This document shows positions 7,014 through 14,024 of a stretch of 46,666 bases of DNA, one piece after another. The stretch's first letter is position 1. Each line of letters begins with the position of its first letter. Location: positions 1 through 46,666 of IMG/VR virus record IMGVR_UViG_3300045049_000126. One strand, written 5' to 3'. The translations under genes and the position numbers were made by a program. Source of the DNA: a virus. The notes under the pieces are model-generated. The model did no database searches. It was not told the origin of the DNA and worked only from the letters and a program-made list of their open reading frames with translations.

Positions 7014-7042
7014 AGTATACACTTCCTTTAAAGCGTTGTCAA
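7014..7042 (-). promoter_or_regulatory. CTTTAAAG-class leftward promoter (copy 1)
   Basis: TTGACA (7042-7037), spacer ACGCTTTAAAGGAAGTG, TATACT (7019-7014). The spacer matches those of the promoters at 8464-8492, 10717-10745 and 45634-45662. Confidence 0.85.
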
Positions 7043-7069
7043 TAGGTTTTATGTTTAATTTAGACAAAA

Positions 7070-7098
7070 TTGTGTCATGACGAAAAATCTGTTATACT
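7070..7098 (+). promoter_or_regulatory. Candidate rightward promoter overlapped by a palindrome copy
   Basis: TTGTGT (7070-7075), 17 nt, TATACT (7093-7098). TGTCATGAC (7073-7081) overlaps its -35. The following ~55 nt can fold (GGGG with CCCC; GTGA with TCAC around GCGCTTAGCGC). No plus-strand T-run follows, so the RNA product is uncertain. Confidence 0.35.
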
Positions 7099-7166
7099 TC
7101 TCTGCGGGGTCGGCGGACAGTCTGTGAAGCGCTTAGCGCGGAGGTGTCACGAAGGCCCCACAAGAC

Positions 7167-7200
7167 AAAAATAATCCCGATGTTATCCAGCATCGGGATT
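7167..7200 (-). terminator. Leftward terminator
   Basis: 10-bp stem AATCCCGATG (7173-7182) / CATCGGGATT (7191-7200). A-run 7167-7171 is the minus-strand T-run. It ends the 8414-to-7217 transcript. Confidence 0.8.
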
Positions 7201-7216
7201 ACGGACGGATCGTTGC

Positions 7217-7429
7217 CTAGAATGGATGGTCCTCTAAGAACTTGTATTCTTGTGCTTCAGCGTCAAAGTACAGATGATAGCCTAGTTTGCACGCTTCCTC
7301 ATGTGCGCGCTTGGTTGTTGCGTTTAGCTCGTTTACTAGATCCTGTATCTCTCCGCGCTTCCATCGCTTATCTGCTGAAAGCTGTTTCTGTACTCGTATA
7401 TACAAACCAATCTCTGATCTGTACCGCAA
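7217..7429 (-). CDS. Hypothetical small helical protein
   Basis: About 70 residues, helical and charged (ADKRWKRGEIQDLVNELNATTKRAHEEACKLG as two helices), ending in an aromatic, acidic tail. Family unknown. The start is uncertain: the longest frame uses a TTG at 7429 with no clear ribosome site, and a second TTG lies 24 bases further in. It follows the 7455-8414 gene by 25 bases and is closed by the terminator at 7167-7200, which supports it as the last gene of that transcript. Confidence 0.45.
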   Translation of the reverse strand: MRYRSEIGLYIRVQKQLSADKRWKRGEIQDLVNELNATTKRAHEEACKLGYHLYFDAEAQEYKFLEDHPF

Positions 7430-7454
7430 ACTGGAAATCTGCTGTGAGCGCTGA

Positions 7455-8414
7455 TTACCAGCGCTCTATCGTGTAACTGGAGACGAGCGGATTATTTTTT
7501 AATAGATCCTCCGTTGCCTCTATCTCCGTATCGAGAATAAAAAAGCGAACTACATATTTTTTGTTTCCATAGTAGCTCGTTACTCCATCGTACGCGCTAC
7601 TCTTCAACATTTTATGAATAATCTGTATATTCTCCTGTGCTAGTAACATATGGAAGAATACATCACGATACGCGCAACTGTCACCAAAATATGCTTCTAC
7701 TGAATAAAGCTTCTTACCTGCTTTACGACGTTCTTTTATCTCCTCCTCTATCTCAGCTTGTGCTACTGTTATGTACTCGCTTGCTGTTTGCGCTTCATAG
7801 CGTTCTATATCAGGTAGGACTTGCTGTATCAAGTCCATCTGTTTCTGATGATATTCTCTATAGGCTGCGCGCTCCTCCTCTCCTTTTACCGTATACGCTC
7901 GTGAAAGATTATAAGCGATCATGCTTTCAAAGTCTCGTATAATCTCCATACAGGTAGTACGTTTAAATAAATCGTGTGATTTGTCCTTCTCAAGAGAGAG
8001 AAGGACAAACGAATATACCTTATACTCTGCATTGCTGTAACGCTGTTCCCATGTGTACTCATGTGCGTAAGGCAATATGAGATTGACGTACTTGTCAAGT
8101 ATCTGCGCTTTCGTCATTGGAGCGCACTCTTGCTCGTTGTCCTCTGTTACGTCCTGATTGCGCTCCTCTTCCTGCGCGGACTCTACAGGCATACGATACA
8201 CTAAAACAGACTCATCGAAGCTATCAAAACGATATCCGGTGATATTCCCGTTATCGTCAAGGATCATATTATCCTCGGCAAATGCCATGTACGCTTTATG
8301 ATCGACGCGGAAAACGAATCCGCCCATGTCCTGATGTACAACACGCTCAATTTTCTTGAAGTAGCGTTTACCTGTTTTCTGATTCACTCGCTCAAAAAAG
8401 ATCACTTTTGTCAT
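7455..8414 (-). CDS. Hypothetical 319-residue protein
   Basis: Soluble protein of unknown family. Residues 1-75 are beta-rich with aromatic residues (VIFFERVNQKTGKRYFKKIE). Residues ~95-240 are long charged helices (ERAAYREYHQKQMDLIQQVL, then EIEEEIKERRKAGKK). The tail has strands (KKYVVRFFILDTEIEATE). No enzymatic motif is visible. It has its own CTTTAAAG-class promoter at 8464-8492 and the ribosome site AACGGAGGAT. It is co-transcribed with the 7217-7429 gene. Confidence 0.65.
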   Translation of the reverse strand: MTKVIFFERVNQKTGKRYFKKIERVVHQDMGGFVFRVDHKAYMAFAEDNMILDDNGNITGYRFDSFDESVLVYRMPVESAQEEERNQDVTEDNEQECAPMTKAQILDKYVNLILPYAHEYTWEQRYSNAEYKVYSFVLLSLEKDKSHDLFKRTTCMEIIRDFESMIAYNLSRAYTVKGEEERAAYREYHQKQMDLIQQVLPDIERYEAQTASEYITVAQAEIEEEIKERRKAGKKLYSVEAYFGDSCAYRDVFFHMLLAQENIQIIHKMLKSSAYDGVTSYYGNKKYVVRFFILDTEIEATEDLLKNNPLVSSYTIERW

Positions 8415-8463
8415 TGTTTAATCCTCCGTTGTTTTGTGTTTGCGCTTTTCTTGATCTGTGTCT

Positions 8464-8492
8464 AGTATATACTTTCTTTAAAGCGTCGTCAA
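8464..8492 (-). promoter_or_regulatory. CTTTAAAG-class leftward promoter (copy 2)
   Basis: TTGACG (8492-8487), spacer ACGCTTTAAAGAAAGTA, TATACT (8469-8464). Confidence 0.87.
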
Positions 8493-8542
8493 GTGTTTTT
8501 TAGACGAATATTGCGGAATTTGGAGAGGGATAAAAATATTCG

Positions 8543-8552
8543 TGTCATGACA
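8543..8552. promoter_or_regulatory. TGTCATGACA palindrome behind a terminator
   Basis: Exact copy. Its first base on the minus strand is the last T of the helicase terminator's T-run. Confidence 0.55.
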
Positions 8553-8584
8553 AAAAAGACGGAGCGTAGGTTATACGCTCCGTC
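8552..8584 (-). terminator. Terminator of the helicase gene
   Basis: 11-bp stem GACGGAGCGTA (8558-8568) / TACGCTCCGTC (8574-8584), 5-nt loop; AAAAAA 8552-8557 is the minus-strand T-run. Confidence 0.88.
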
Positions 8585-8598
8585 TGCTGAATATCAAG

Positions 8599-10665
8599 TT
8601 ATTGTCTCCGTGTCCTCGTTTTTCGCGCGCTGTGGATAGGTTGTGTTATATCTATCGTCTCTGCTGAGATAGACGCTGCTACGCCCATTGTAGCGCGATT
8701 TTCAGCTAAGTTTGTTGTCCATTGCTCCGCTAACTCTGGAATATGTTTCCTGTATGCGCTCATATCCAGTACGTTAGCAGGCACAGCTACAGGAGTGTCA
8801 ACGGACTCTATAGCAGAGTCCGCGCTCTCGTTTGTCGTCTCCTGCGCAGGAGCTTCTATTCCTCCGTTTGGATCGTCATCGGGGTCCGGCTGCTCGTCTT
8901 CAACTTCTGGATTCAGCATAGACCACGCTTTGTACTCTGGAGTCGCTTGTATTGCGCTCTCGACAAATCGAGACTTGTCCATCCCCGTAACTTTGCTGAT
9001 ATCATTCAGGAAGTCAAGCGTACGCTGTTCATAGGTACCCTGCCATTTCTGACGAATACGTCCATGCTCGTCTGCTTTTCCGCTTGCTGGCCTTCCTCGC
9101 TTTCCAGTATTCTCAGTAGCAGGAGCTTTCTTTTCTTTCGGCTGCGCGCGATTCATTGCTAGGAGGAATAAGGCTTGCAAGAAGTCTTTACTGACAGTTA
9201 CCATTTCCTCTGTTTGCTCCTCCTGCGTTGTCTCGACTTGCGCAGCTTCTACGACGACAGGAGCGCTCTCGATTGTAGCAGGCAACAAAGCTTGCTCTGT
9301 CTGCTCAGATTCTACAATAGCAAGAGTGCTTTCAACTACCTGTACTTGCTCCTCTTGTGACTGTGTCGTCTCCTCCTCGACAATCGTGATTTTCTCAACA
9401 TTAGACATAAACGATTTAATTTTTGGATCAACTATGATATTTTTTGCCTGAATCGGACGTGTCAAGTACAAACCTTCTAGAGATGTAGCACGCGACAATG
9501 CTACATAGCATTGTCCATGCGCGAACGTTGGGACAGATAAGTCAATCGCTACTGATTCGTACGTTTGACCTTGTGACTTATGCATTGTCATGACCCAGGC
9601 TAAACGTACTGGATACTGCGTAAATGAGGAGGTAACACGCTCCTCGATTTCTTTCGTTTTTTCGTTGTATTGATATGTGATTTCTTCCCACGTGTACCTA
9701 TCAATTTTATGAACTTTATCACCTATTTTTACTTCAATGTGATTATCAAACAATCCCTCTATAATACCGACCGTACCGTTAATATACCTCTTGTCTGTAT
9801 CGTTGTGAAGAAAGACTACTTGTGCGTCCTTCTTCAACTGTAACACTTCCTCTGTCGGAAAGTTGTTTTCTTTGATTGATCCGCTAATAGTTGCAATATA
9901 TTCCTTCAACTCTCCAGGGAGTTGATTCAGCTTCCTCTGATTGATTTGGCTAACCTGTTTATTCGTTGCTGCTAAGGTAATCGTCCCTTCTTTCGGAGTT
10001 TCGATACCTTGTCGGGTGTTTAGCGTTGCGATATGGGCGGGTGTATGCGAACCCTCTCTAATCGCGTTCAACGCCTCTTTGAAAAGAGGATCTTTTTGAC
10101 GGAAAACCTGTTCCAATTGATAAATCTTAAAGCTTGCTTGTTTCCAGACAAGCGCGTCAAAGAAGTACGCTGATTTGTACGTGGTGTCAAAGTATCCTGT
10201 CTGTTGTAGAGACGTTGATACTACTGGCGGAAGTTGGAATACATCCCCCACCATAATTAACTGAACTCCTCCGAACGCTTCGTCATTTTCGCGCGCATCC
10301 TGCAATCTCCAGTTGATAGCATCTAACATGTCTGCTCTCAACATGCTTATTTCGTCAATGATCAAGTATTGCAGACGCACCAACACAGTACGCAGCTTAG
10401 GATCGTCGTCTTGACTCAGCTTGTGTTTTTGCTGGAGTCCGAACGCCAATCTAAACATCGAATTGATAGTTGATCCGTGTACGTTAAGCGCGGCTATCCC
10501 GGTTGGGGCAACGGTCGCGCCCCTTTTCTTCGTGTGAGATTTGAAGTACTCAACTAGAACACTTTTTCCTGCTCCGGCTTTCCCGGTGATAAACATGTGC
10601 TCGTTGGTTTCATTCATGAGGTTGAAAATAGCTTGTTGCTCGTTGCTCAGTGTAATTTCTGCCAT
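8599..10665 (-). CDS. Pif1/RecD-type SF1B DNA helicase with long C-terminal extension
   Basis: 688-residue ATP-dependent 5'-to-3' DNA helicase. It carries the Walker A motif GKAGAGKS (residues 28-35), Q-motif-like SNEQQAIF at the start, Walker B/motif II DEISML, motif III VGDVFQLPPV, motif V MTMHKSQGQTYES and motif VI YVALSRA. The helicase core ends near residue 420. About 270 further residues follow: a Glu/Gln/Val-rich linker, an AT-hook-like KRGRPAS near residue 535, and a short segment (SKVTGMDKSRFVESAI) that resembles a ribbon-helix-helix fold. Such helicases serve replication fork restart and recombination, fitting the Rad52-like gene nearby. It is monocistronic, with promoter at 10717-10745 and terminator at 8552-8584. 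Helicase assignment is firm; the role of the extension is inferred. Confidence 0.92.
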   Translation of the reverse strand: MAEITLSNEQQAIFNLMNETNEHMFITGKAGAGKSVLVEYFKSHTKKRGATVAPTGIAALNVHGSTINSMFRLAFGLQQKHKLSQDDDPKLRTVLVRLQYLIIDEISMLRADMLDAINWRLQDARENDEAFGGVQLIMVGDVFQLPPVVSTSLQQTGYFDTTYKSAYFFDALVWKQASFKIYQLEQVFRQKDPLFKEALNAIREGSHTPAHIATLNTRQGIETPKEGTITLAATNKQVSQINQRKLNQLPGELKEYIATISGSIKENNFPTEEVLQLKKDAQVVFLHNDTDKRYINGTVGIIEGLFDNHIEVKIGDKVHKIDRYTWEEITYQYNEKTKEIEERVTSSFTQYPVRLAWVMTMHKSQGQTYESVAIDLSVPTFAHGQCYVALSRATSLEGLYLTRPIQAKNIIVDPKIKSFMSNVEKITIVEEETTQSQEEQVQVVESTLAIVESEQTEQALLPATIESAPVVVEAAQVETTQEEQTEEMVTVSKDFLQALFLLAMNRAQPKEKKAPATENTGKRGRPASGKADEHGRIRQKWQGTYEQRTLDFLNDISKVTGMDKSRFVESAIQATPEYKAWSMLNPEVEDEQPDPDDDPNGGIEAPAQETTNESADSAIESVDTPVAVPANVLDMSAYRKHIPELAEQWTTNLAENRATMGVAASISAETIDITQPIHSARKTRTRRQ

Positions 10666-10716
10666 TGCTTTCCTGTCCTCTCTTTATGCGCTTTCATTTT
10701 TTTGTTCCGTATGTCA

Positions 10717-10745
10717 AGTATATACTTTCTTTAAAGTGTCGTCAA
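10717..10745 (-). promoter_or_regulatory. CTTTAAAG-class leftward promoter (copy 3)
   Basis: TTGACG (10745-10740), spacer ACACTTTAAAGAAAGTA, TATACT (10722-10717); drives the helicase. Confidence 0.87.
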
Positions 10746-10765
10746 TAGGTTTTGACACCAATTTT

Positions 10766-10775
10766 TGTCATGACA
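10766..10775. promoter_or_regulatory. TGTCATGACA palindrome between divergent promoters
   Basis: Exact copy between the leftward helicase promoter and the rightward promoter at 10826-10854. Confidence 0.6.
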
Positions 10776-10825
10776 TAAAATTCGTTGAAACTGGAATTGC
10801 TTTACATCGGAAAGTGTCTGGAGTC

Positions 10826-10854
10826 TTGACGATTGTTTAATGGGAGTGTATAGT
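10826..10854 (+). promoter_or_regulatory. Sigma-70 promoter for the 10906 gene
   Basis: TTGACG (10826-10831), 17 nt, TATAGT (10849-10854). Confidence 0.8.
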
Positions 10855-10905
10855 AGACAGAGGTTAGTGAACACATCTCAATCACATGATGGAGGACAAA
10901 CGAGG

Positions 10906-11313
10906 ATGAATACAAGTGAAACATTATCAAGTAAGGCTGTTTATTATGCTCGTGTTAAGCGCGGTGCACAGTGGCTTGACTCTCAGTCTGACAAATGGTT
11001 TAGTCATGGCCTATCAGGTAAGATTTCTCAGTATGACATTACTGGATTGAAAGTCTGTATAGAGGAGCATTGCAACATCGATTTCACTGGAATTGACCTC
11101 ATAGAATACGGCTTTGCTCCGTCTGCTCAGCGTTCACAGCAAGAGGATTTAAGCTTGTACTATACGTGGCTGCAAATTATCGGACTACGTGAGATAGAAA
11201 CAGCCGCAGCGTATGAAAAAGAACACAGTTCCTCTTCTTATGTCTATCGTATGAAGCTTGCTGAAATCCGTAAAAATCCCGAATTACGGGAATATCTGAA
11301 ACAAGGAGAGTAA
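10906..11313 (+). CDS. Hypothetical 135-residue protein
   Basis: Soluble protein without a family I can name. It has a serine-rich start, a central stretch with two cysteines (VCIEEHCNIDF) and a helical, charged C terminus (YRMKLAEIRKNPELREYL). I start it at 10906 because the transcript from 10826-10854 begins near 10861 and GGAGGAC sits ten bases upstream; an ATG at 10840 lies inside the promoter. It is the first gene of the rightward block. Confidence 0.6.
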   Translation: MNTSETLSSKAVYYARVKRGAQWLDSQSDKWFSHGLSGKISQYDITGLKVCIEEHCNIDFTGIDLIEYGFAPSAQRSQQEDLSLYYTWLQIIGLREIETAAAYEKEHSSSSYVYRMKLAEIRKNPELREYLKQGE

Positions 11314-11316
11314 AAA

Positions 11317-11436
11317 ATCAGTGATCGATTAGGGAAAGTTGCAATTGTCGGAGATGACGAATTGATCATATCAAGGGAAGAGTACAACGTGTTGGCTACA
11401 GACATAGCCTTGATAGCAATCAAATTTCTGTCATGA
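11317..11436 (+). CDS. Possible 39-residue ORF with non-canonical ATC start
   Basis: A frame free of stops encodes a compact, protein-like sequence (SDRLGKVAIVGDDELIISRE, then EYNVLATDIALIAIKFLS). It ends at a TGA inside the TGTCATGACA copy at 11429-11438. GGAG lies nine bases before an ATC codon at 11317, the right spacing for initiation, but no ATG, GTG or TTG is in place; an internal TTG is the only alternative. AUC/AUU starts are known but rare. The composition looks coding, but the call is tentative. Confidence 0.35.
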   Translation: MSDRLGKVAIVGDDELIISREEYNVLATDIALIAIKFLS

Positions 11437-11438
11437 CA
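11429..11438. promoter_or_regulatory. TGTCATGACA palindrome
   Basis: Exact copy, upstream of the terminator at 11468-11501. Confidence 0.55.
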
Positions 11439-11467
11439 CAATAACGGCAAGCAAGCGGTATTCCTGC

Positions 11468-11501
11468 GGAGGAGCTAGCGAACAATTAGCTCCTCCTTTT
11501 T
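11468..11501 (+). terminator. Rightward terminator
   Basis: 10-bp stem GGAGGAGCTA / TAGCTCCTCC (11468-11496), then TTTTT. Confidence 0.85.
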
Positions 11502-11502
11502 G

Positions 11503-11531
11503 TTGATCATAGTTTAATTGAATGCTATAAT
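11503..11531 (+). promoter_or_regulatory. Sigma-70 promoter
   Basis: TTGATC (11503-11508), 17 nt, TATAAT (11526-11531), directly after the preceding terminator. Confidence 0.7.
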
Positions 11532-11563
11532 TGACAAAGATAATTAGTCGAAAGGATACGGAG

Positions 11564-11752
11564 TTGATTACCTATTGCAGATGTAAAAATCCTGTCATTG
11601 TCGCGCCAGATCCGCCACGAATCCATTGTTTGTTGTGTGGTAAAATCTTTCTCCCTCGTTCTGATAGATCAGAGGTTAAGGAGCGCACTACAGGAGCATT
11701 GAAAGCGTATGATGCTAGGGACAGAGACGATGAAACACCTGTCCTAGTTTAA
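11564..11752 (+). CDS. Small zinc-ribbon protein
   Basis: 62-residue protein with CRC (C-x-C) and CLLC (C-x2-C) about 16 residues apart, a likely zinc knuckle, followed by a basic and polar tail. I start it at TTG 11564, with AAAGGA seven bases upstream. A TTG at 11531 overlaps the promoter's -10 box and so would precede the transcript start. Small zinc proteins of this kind are common in phage early regions and often bind nucleic acid or host polymerase, but no specific role is visible. Confidence 0.5.
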   Translation: MITYCRCKNPVIVAPDPPRIHCLLCGKIFLPRSDRSEVKERTTGALKAYDARDRDDETPVLV

Positions 11753-11805
11753 TCAAGATTGCGTGGAGTGTAGCGACTCCGCGCGTTATTCATTACGGAG
11801 GATAC

Positions 11806-12228
11806 ATGAAGACGGAGACGAGATTTTTAATGCTGTCTGCGGAGTTGTTGACACTTGCCAACTTCGCAGAGCAGACAGCGCCGGACCTGGGACATAACGA
11901 AGAGTGGAAGGAGCGCTATCATACATTACAGATGCGGGCCTATGAGTTGCATATTCAGCAATTTGTAAAGTCTTACGATAGTCTCTTGCAAGCGTTATCA
12001 GAGATGCAAATATCAGCTAATGCAGATTACGCTTGTACAGAGTATGATTATAAAGGTAATAAACATATTGCAAAGGTTATACCGACAAAAGGCAATTACA
12101 CGCTATCAGTTGCACTAGACGGTATAAAACCTCATTTCATACGATCCTTTGACGAGATTGCTGATATCATTGAATTTATGTTCTTTTCTCTCCATATTCG
12201 TCCTCTCATATGGAAAACTGGAGAATAG
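11806..12228 (+). CDS. Hypothetical 140-residue protein
   Basis: Helical soluble protein of unknown family (an N-terminal helix ETRFLMLSAELLTLANFAEQ and a central beta-rich patch around DYKGNKHIAKVIPTKGNY). The ribosome site ACGGAGGAT precedes ATG. A GC-rich hairpin (GCGTGGAGT/ACTCCGCGC, 11762-11785) separates it from the zinc protein upstream. Confidence 0.6.
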   Translation: MKTETRFLMLSAELLTLANFAEQTAPDLGHNEEWKERYHTLQMRAYELHIQQFVKSYDSLLQALSEMQISANADYACTEYDYKGNKHIAKVIPTKGNYTLSVALDGIKPHFIRSFDEIADIIEFMFFSLHIRPLIWKTGE

Positions 12229-12235
12229 TTACACA

Positions 12236-12268
12236 GGAGACGGAGCACGCATACTATGCTCCGTCTCC
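12236..12268 (+). other. Perfect 12-bp intergenic hairpin
   Basis: GGAGACGGAGCA (12236-12247) and TGCTCCGTCTCC (12257-12268) with a 9-nt loop. There is no T-run, so it is not a standard terminator. Its 5' arm contains a GGAG that the stem would hide. Confidence 0.5.
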
Positions 12269-12283
12269 AGACAGGAGTTACAC

Positions 12284-12469
12284 ATGTCACTATGGGGATA
12301 TGTCAGTATCGGGATGATGATTGCTGGTACTGGATTAGCTATCTTTGCTTTCCTTATGCGCTACTCGATAGAGATTGAAGTCAGACAAACGCCAATTCCG
12401 CCGATGCCTAGTACGTGGCTGAGAAAGGAGGACTTGAAAGAAATAGAAGAAATGATCAGTTTGTTGTAA
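12284..12469 (+). CDS. Small single-pass membrane protein
   Basis: 61-residue protein with one hydrophobic segment near residues 4-24 (WGYVSIGMMIAGTGLAIFAF), followed by a charged cytoplasmic-type tail (TWLRKEDLKEIEEMI). It starts at ATG 12284 behind ACAGGAG. It ends the small-gene block before the strong promoter at 12482. Function unknown; superinfection exclusion or holin-like roles are possible for such proteins but unsupported. Confidence 0.6.
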   Translation: MSLWGYVSIGMMIAGTGLAIFAFLMRYSIEIEVRQTPIPPMPSTWLRKEDLKEIEEMISLL

Positions 12470-12481
12470 CAGATCATACAC

Positions 12482-12509
12482 TTGACATCATGTAAGGACA
12501 TGTTATAAT
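12482..12509 (+). promoter_or_regulatory. Consensus sigma-70 promoter
   Basis: TTGACA (12482-12487), 16 nt, TATAAT (12504-12509): both boxes perfect. CTTGACA (12481-12487) and TGTCAAG (12512-12518) flank it as an inverted repeat, a candidate operator. Confidence 0.88.
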
Positions 12510-12515
12510 GGTGTC

Positions 12516-12610
12516 AAGAGGGATTGGCATACAAATAGATATCCGCTCCGATGGATAGAGGCTTTTTCCTGTCCTCCCCCTCTAGTCCGTTTCGGAGCGG
12601 ATATCATTTT
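12516..12610 (+). ncRNA. Candidate structured leader or small RNA D
   Basis: The first ~95 nt from the strongest promoter hold no gene but a perfect 14-bp inverted repeat, GATATCCGCTCCGA (12539-12552) and TCGGAGCGGATATC (12591-12604). Inside it is a second stem (TAGAGG/CCTCTA). The inner loop CCTGTCCTCCCC is complementary to a GGAGGACAGG ribosome site. A weak T-rich stretch follows. It may be a free RNA or the leader/attenuator of the 12649-19296 operon. Confidence 0.45.
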
Positions 12611-12619
12611 ACCGTTTTG

Positions 12620-12629
12620 TGTCATGACA
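12620..12629. promoter_or_regulatory. TGTCATGACA palindrome before the ParB-like gene
   Basis: Exact copy between the structured leader and the first gene of the operon. Confidence 0.6.
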
Positions 12630-12648
12630 ATAAATAGCAAGTGAGCAC

Positions 12649-13251
12649 ATGAATAGAAATACTGTTCCACTCATAGAAGACTTTGGTAATCCTCGATTTG
12701 ATAGAGTACCTATCTCTGCACTCCTCAAACATCCTCAGAATTACAAGAAACATCCTCCTGAGCAGCTTACTAAGCTAAAAGCGTCGTTACTCCGATTCGG
12801 ACAAGTCAAGCCTGTAGTAGTCCAGAAAGTAGCAGGAGCGGAGCAATACTTAATCCTGGCTGGACACGGTGTTACACAAGCTGCGATGGAATTGATTGCT
12901 GAGTATCCACATAATGAGCGTGTACAGATGTGGCGCGACTCCTTCGCTATCGTGATCGTCCCGTCTACCTGGACAGCAGAGGACGCGGCGGGATATCTTG
13001 TAGCAGACAACAAAATAGCGGAGCTGGCAGAGGATGACGAGCTTTTACTAGCTGCGTTATTGGAGGAGCAAAGGAGCAGCGGCGCGGACCTCGCAAGTGT
13101 CGGATATAGTGAGCAGGAGTTAGACGAACTGTTAGAAAGACTTGCAGAGGAAGAATTAAACTTCGCTCCTGGTAATATAGACGATCAATCCTCCATTGAT
13201 CAAAAATCCCCTGTCCATTGTCCTAAATGCGGCGCGGAGTTCGTACCATGA
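12649..13251 (+). CDS. ParB-like nuclease/CTPase-domain protein with zinc ribbon
   Basis: 200-residue protein. Residues ~17-120 match the ParB/Srx-type N-terminal fold: VPISALLKHPQNYKKH, then LKASLLRFGQVKPVVV, then ILAGHGVTQAAMEL (the G-x-R/H box area). The C terminus ends in a single CPKCG knuckle. In phages such genes lie beside DNA-modification genes, as here: the next gene's ATG overlaps this stop (ATGA). The function in those operons is not settled (DNA binding, nicking or CTP-dependent clamp). It is the first gene of the operon after promoter 12482 and leader 12516-12610. A weak GTGAG ribosome site precedes ATG. Confidence 0.8.
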   Translation: MNRNTVPLIEDFGNPRFDRVPISALLKHPQNYKKHPPEQLTKLKASLLRFGQVKPVVVQKVAGAEQYLILAGHGVTQAAMELIAEYPHNERVQMWRDSFAIVIVPSTWTAEDAAGYLVADNKIAELAEDDELLLAALLEEQRSSGADLASVGYSEQELDELLERLAEEELNFAPGNIDDQSSIDQKSPVHCPKCGAEFVP

Positions 13252-14024
13252 AATCATCTCTCAAGAATGTTAACTTAAAGATTGATTGGGCGTCCTATCA
13301 GGCCGCAGAGTACGCTTGTAAACACTGGTATTACAATCCGACTATTCCGCGCGCAGGACTGGTAAAAATTGGAGCATGGGAAGATGGGAAGCTCGTAGGA
13401 GTCCTGATATTCAGCAAGGGCGCAAACAACAATCTAGGCAAACCTTATGGATTGACACATACTGAATGCTGCGAACTAACACGACTTGCTTTTACCTCGC
13501 ACAAGTCACCGATGACGCGCATACTCCGCATAGCTATCAATAACTTCCTCTTGAAAAAATGTCCTAATATCCGTCTGATCATTACCTATAGTGATAAAGA
13601 GTATCATCATGGTGGCATCTATCAAGCTGCTAACTGGTATTTTTTAGGGGAGACAGGAGGAGACGATGATTATATTTATCGCGGGAGACGTTATCACGGA
13701 CGCGCGTTCCGCTCAACGTTCGGACACATCGGCAAATATCGAGATGAAATAGAGATTGTTAAGAGCGGATCGAAATACAGATATGCGCTACCTCTTGACG
13801 AAGAAATGAAAGAGCTTATAATGAGCATGGCGAAATCGTATCCTAAACGCGCTATTGGTGTCAACGGTAACACATCTGCTATCCAGGCAGAGGACAGCGG
13901 TTCAACTCCGACTATAGCGCTCCTCTCCTCTAATGCTCAATCCATCATCGAAACTTTTGCTATTCCTCCGCAGCTTATAGGCGCTATATCAGATAATCCT
14001 GTTACTAATGAAAAGGATCAATAG
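13248..14024 (+). CDS. Mom-like DNA modification protein (GNAT fold)
   Basis: 258-residue protein resembling phage Mu Mom and its phage relatives, GNAT-fold enzymes that alter adenine in DNA (carbamoylmethylation in Mu) and so protect against restriction. Supporting segments: AAEYACKHWYYNPTIPRAGL, VGVLIFSKGANNNLG, the characteristic CCELTRLAF near residue 70, SRIL-type SPMTRILRIAI, then YHHGGIYQAANWYFLGETGG and a basic YHGRAF. The last 60 residues are low-complexity and extra. I start at 13248, where ATGA overlaps the ParB-like stop. The tight coupling to a ParB-like and a methyltransferase-like gene supports a modification operon. The exact base modification cannot be read from sequence. Confidence 0.78.
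   Translation: MKSSLKNVNLKIDWASYQAAEYACKHWYYNPTIPRAGLVKIGAWEDGKLVGVLIFSKGANNNLGKPYGLTHTECCELTRLAFTSHKSPMTRILRIAINNFLLKKCPNIRLIITYSDKEYHHGGIYQAANWYFLGETGGDDDYIYRGRRYHGRAFRSTFGHIGKYRDEIEIVKSGSKYRYALPLDEEMKELIMSMAKSYPKRAIGVNGNTSAIQAEDSGSTPTIALLSSNAQSIIETFAIPPQLIGAISDNPVTNEKDQ

Noticed and set aside
7144-7476. Rightward 110-codon open frame
   Set aside because: Runs antisense through a terminator stem and a leftward gene junction, starts at a GTG adjoining its GGAGG, and gives no protein-like pattern.
9586-9595. TGTCATGACC as a functional palindrome copy
   Set aside because: It lies deep in the helicase coding sequence with a mismatch in one half-site; kept only in the list of near copies.
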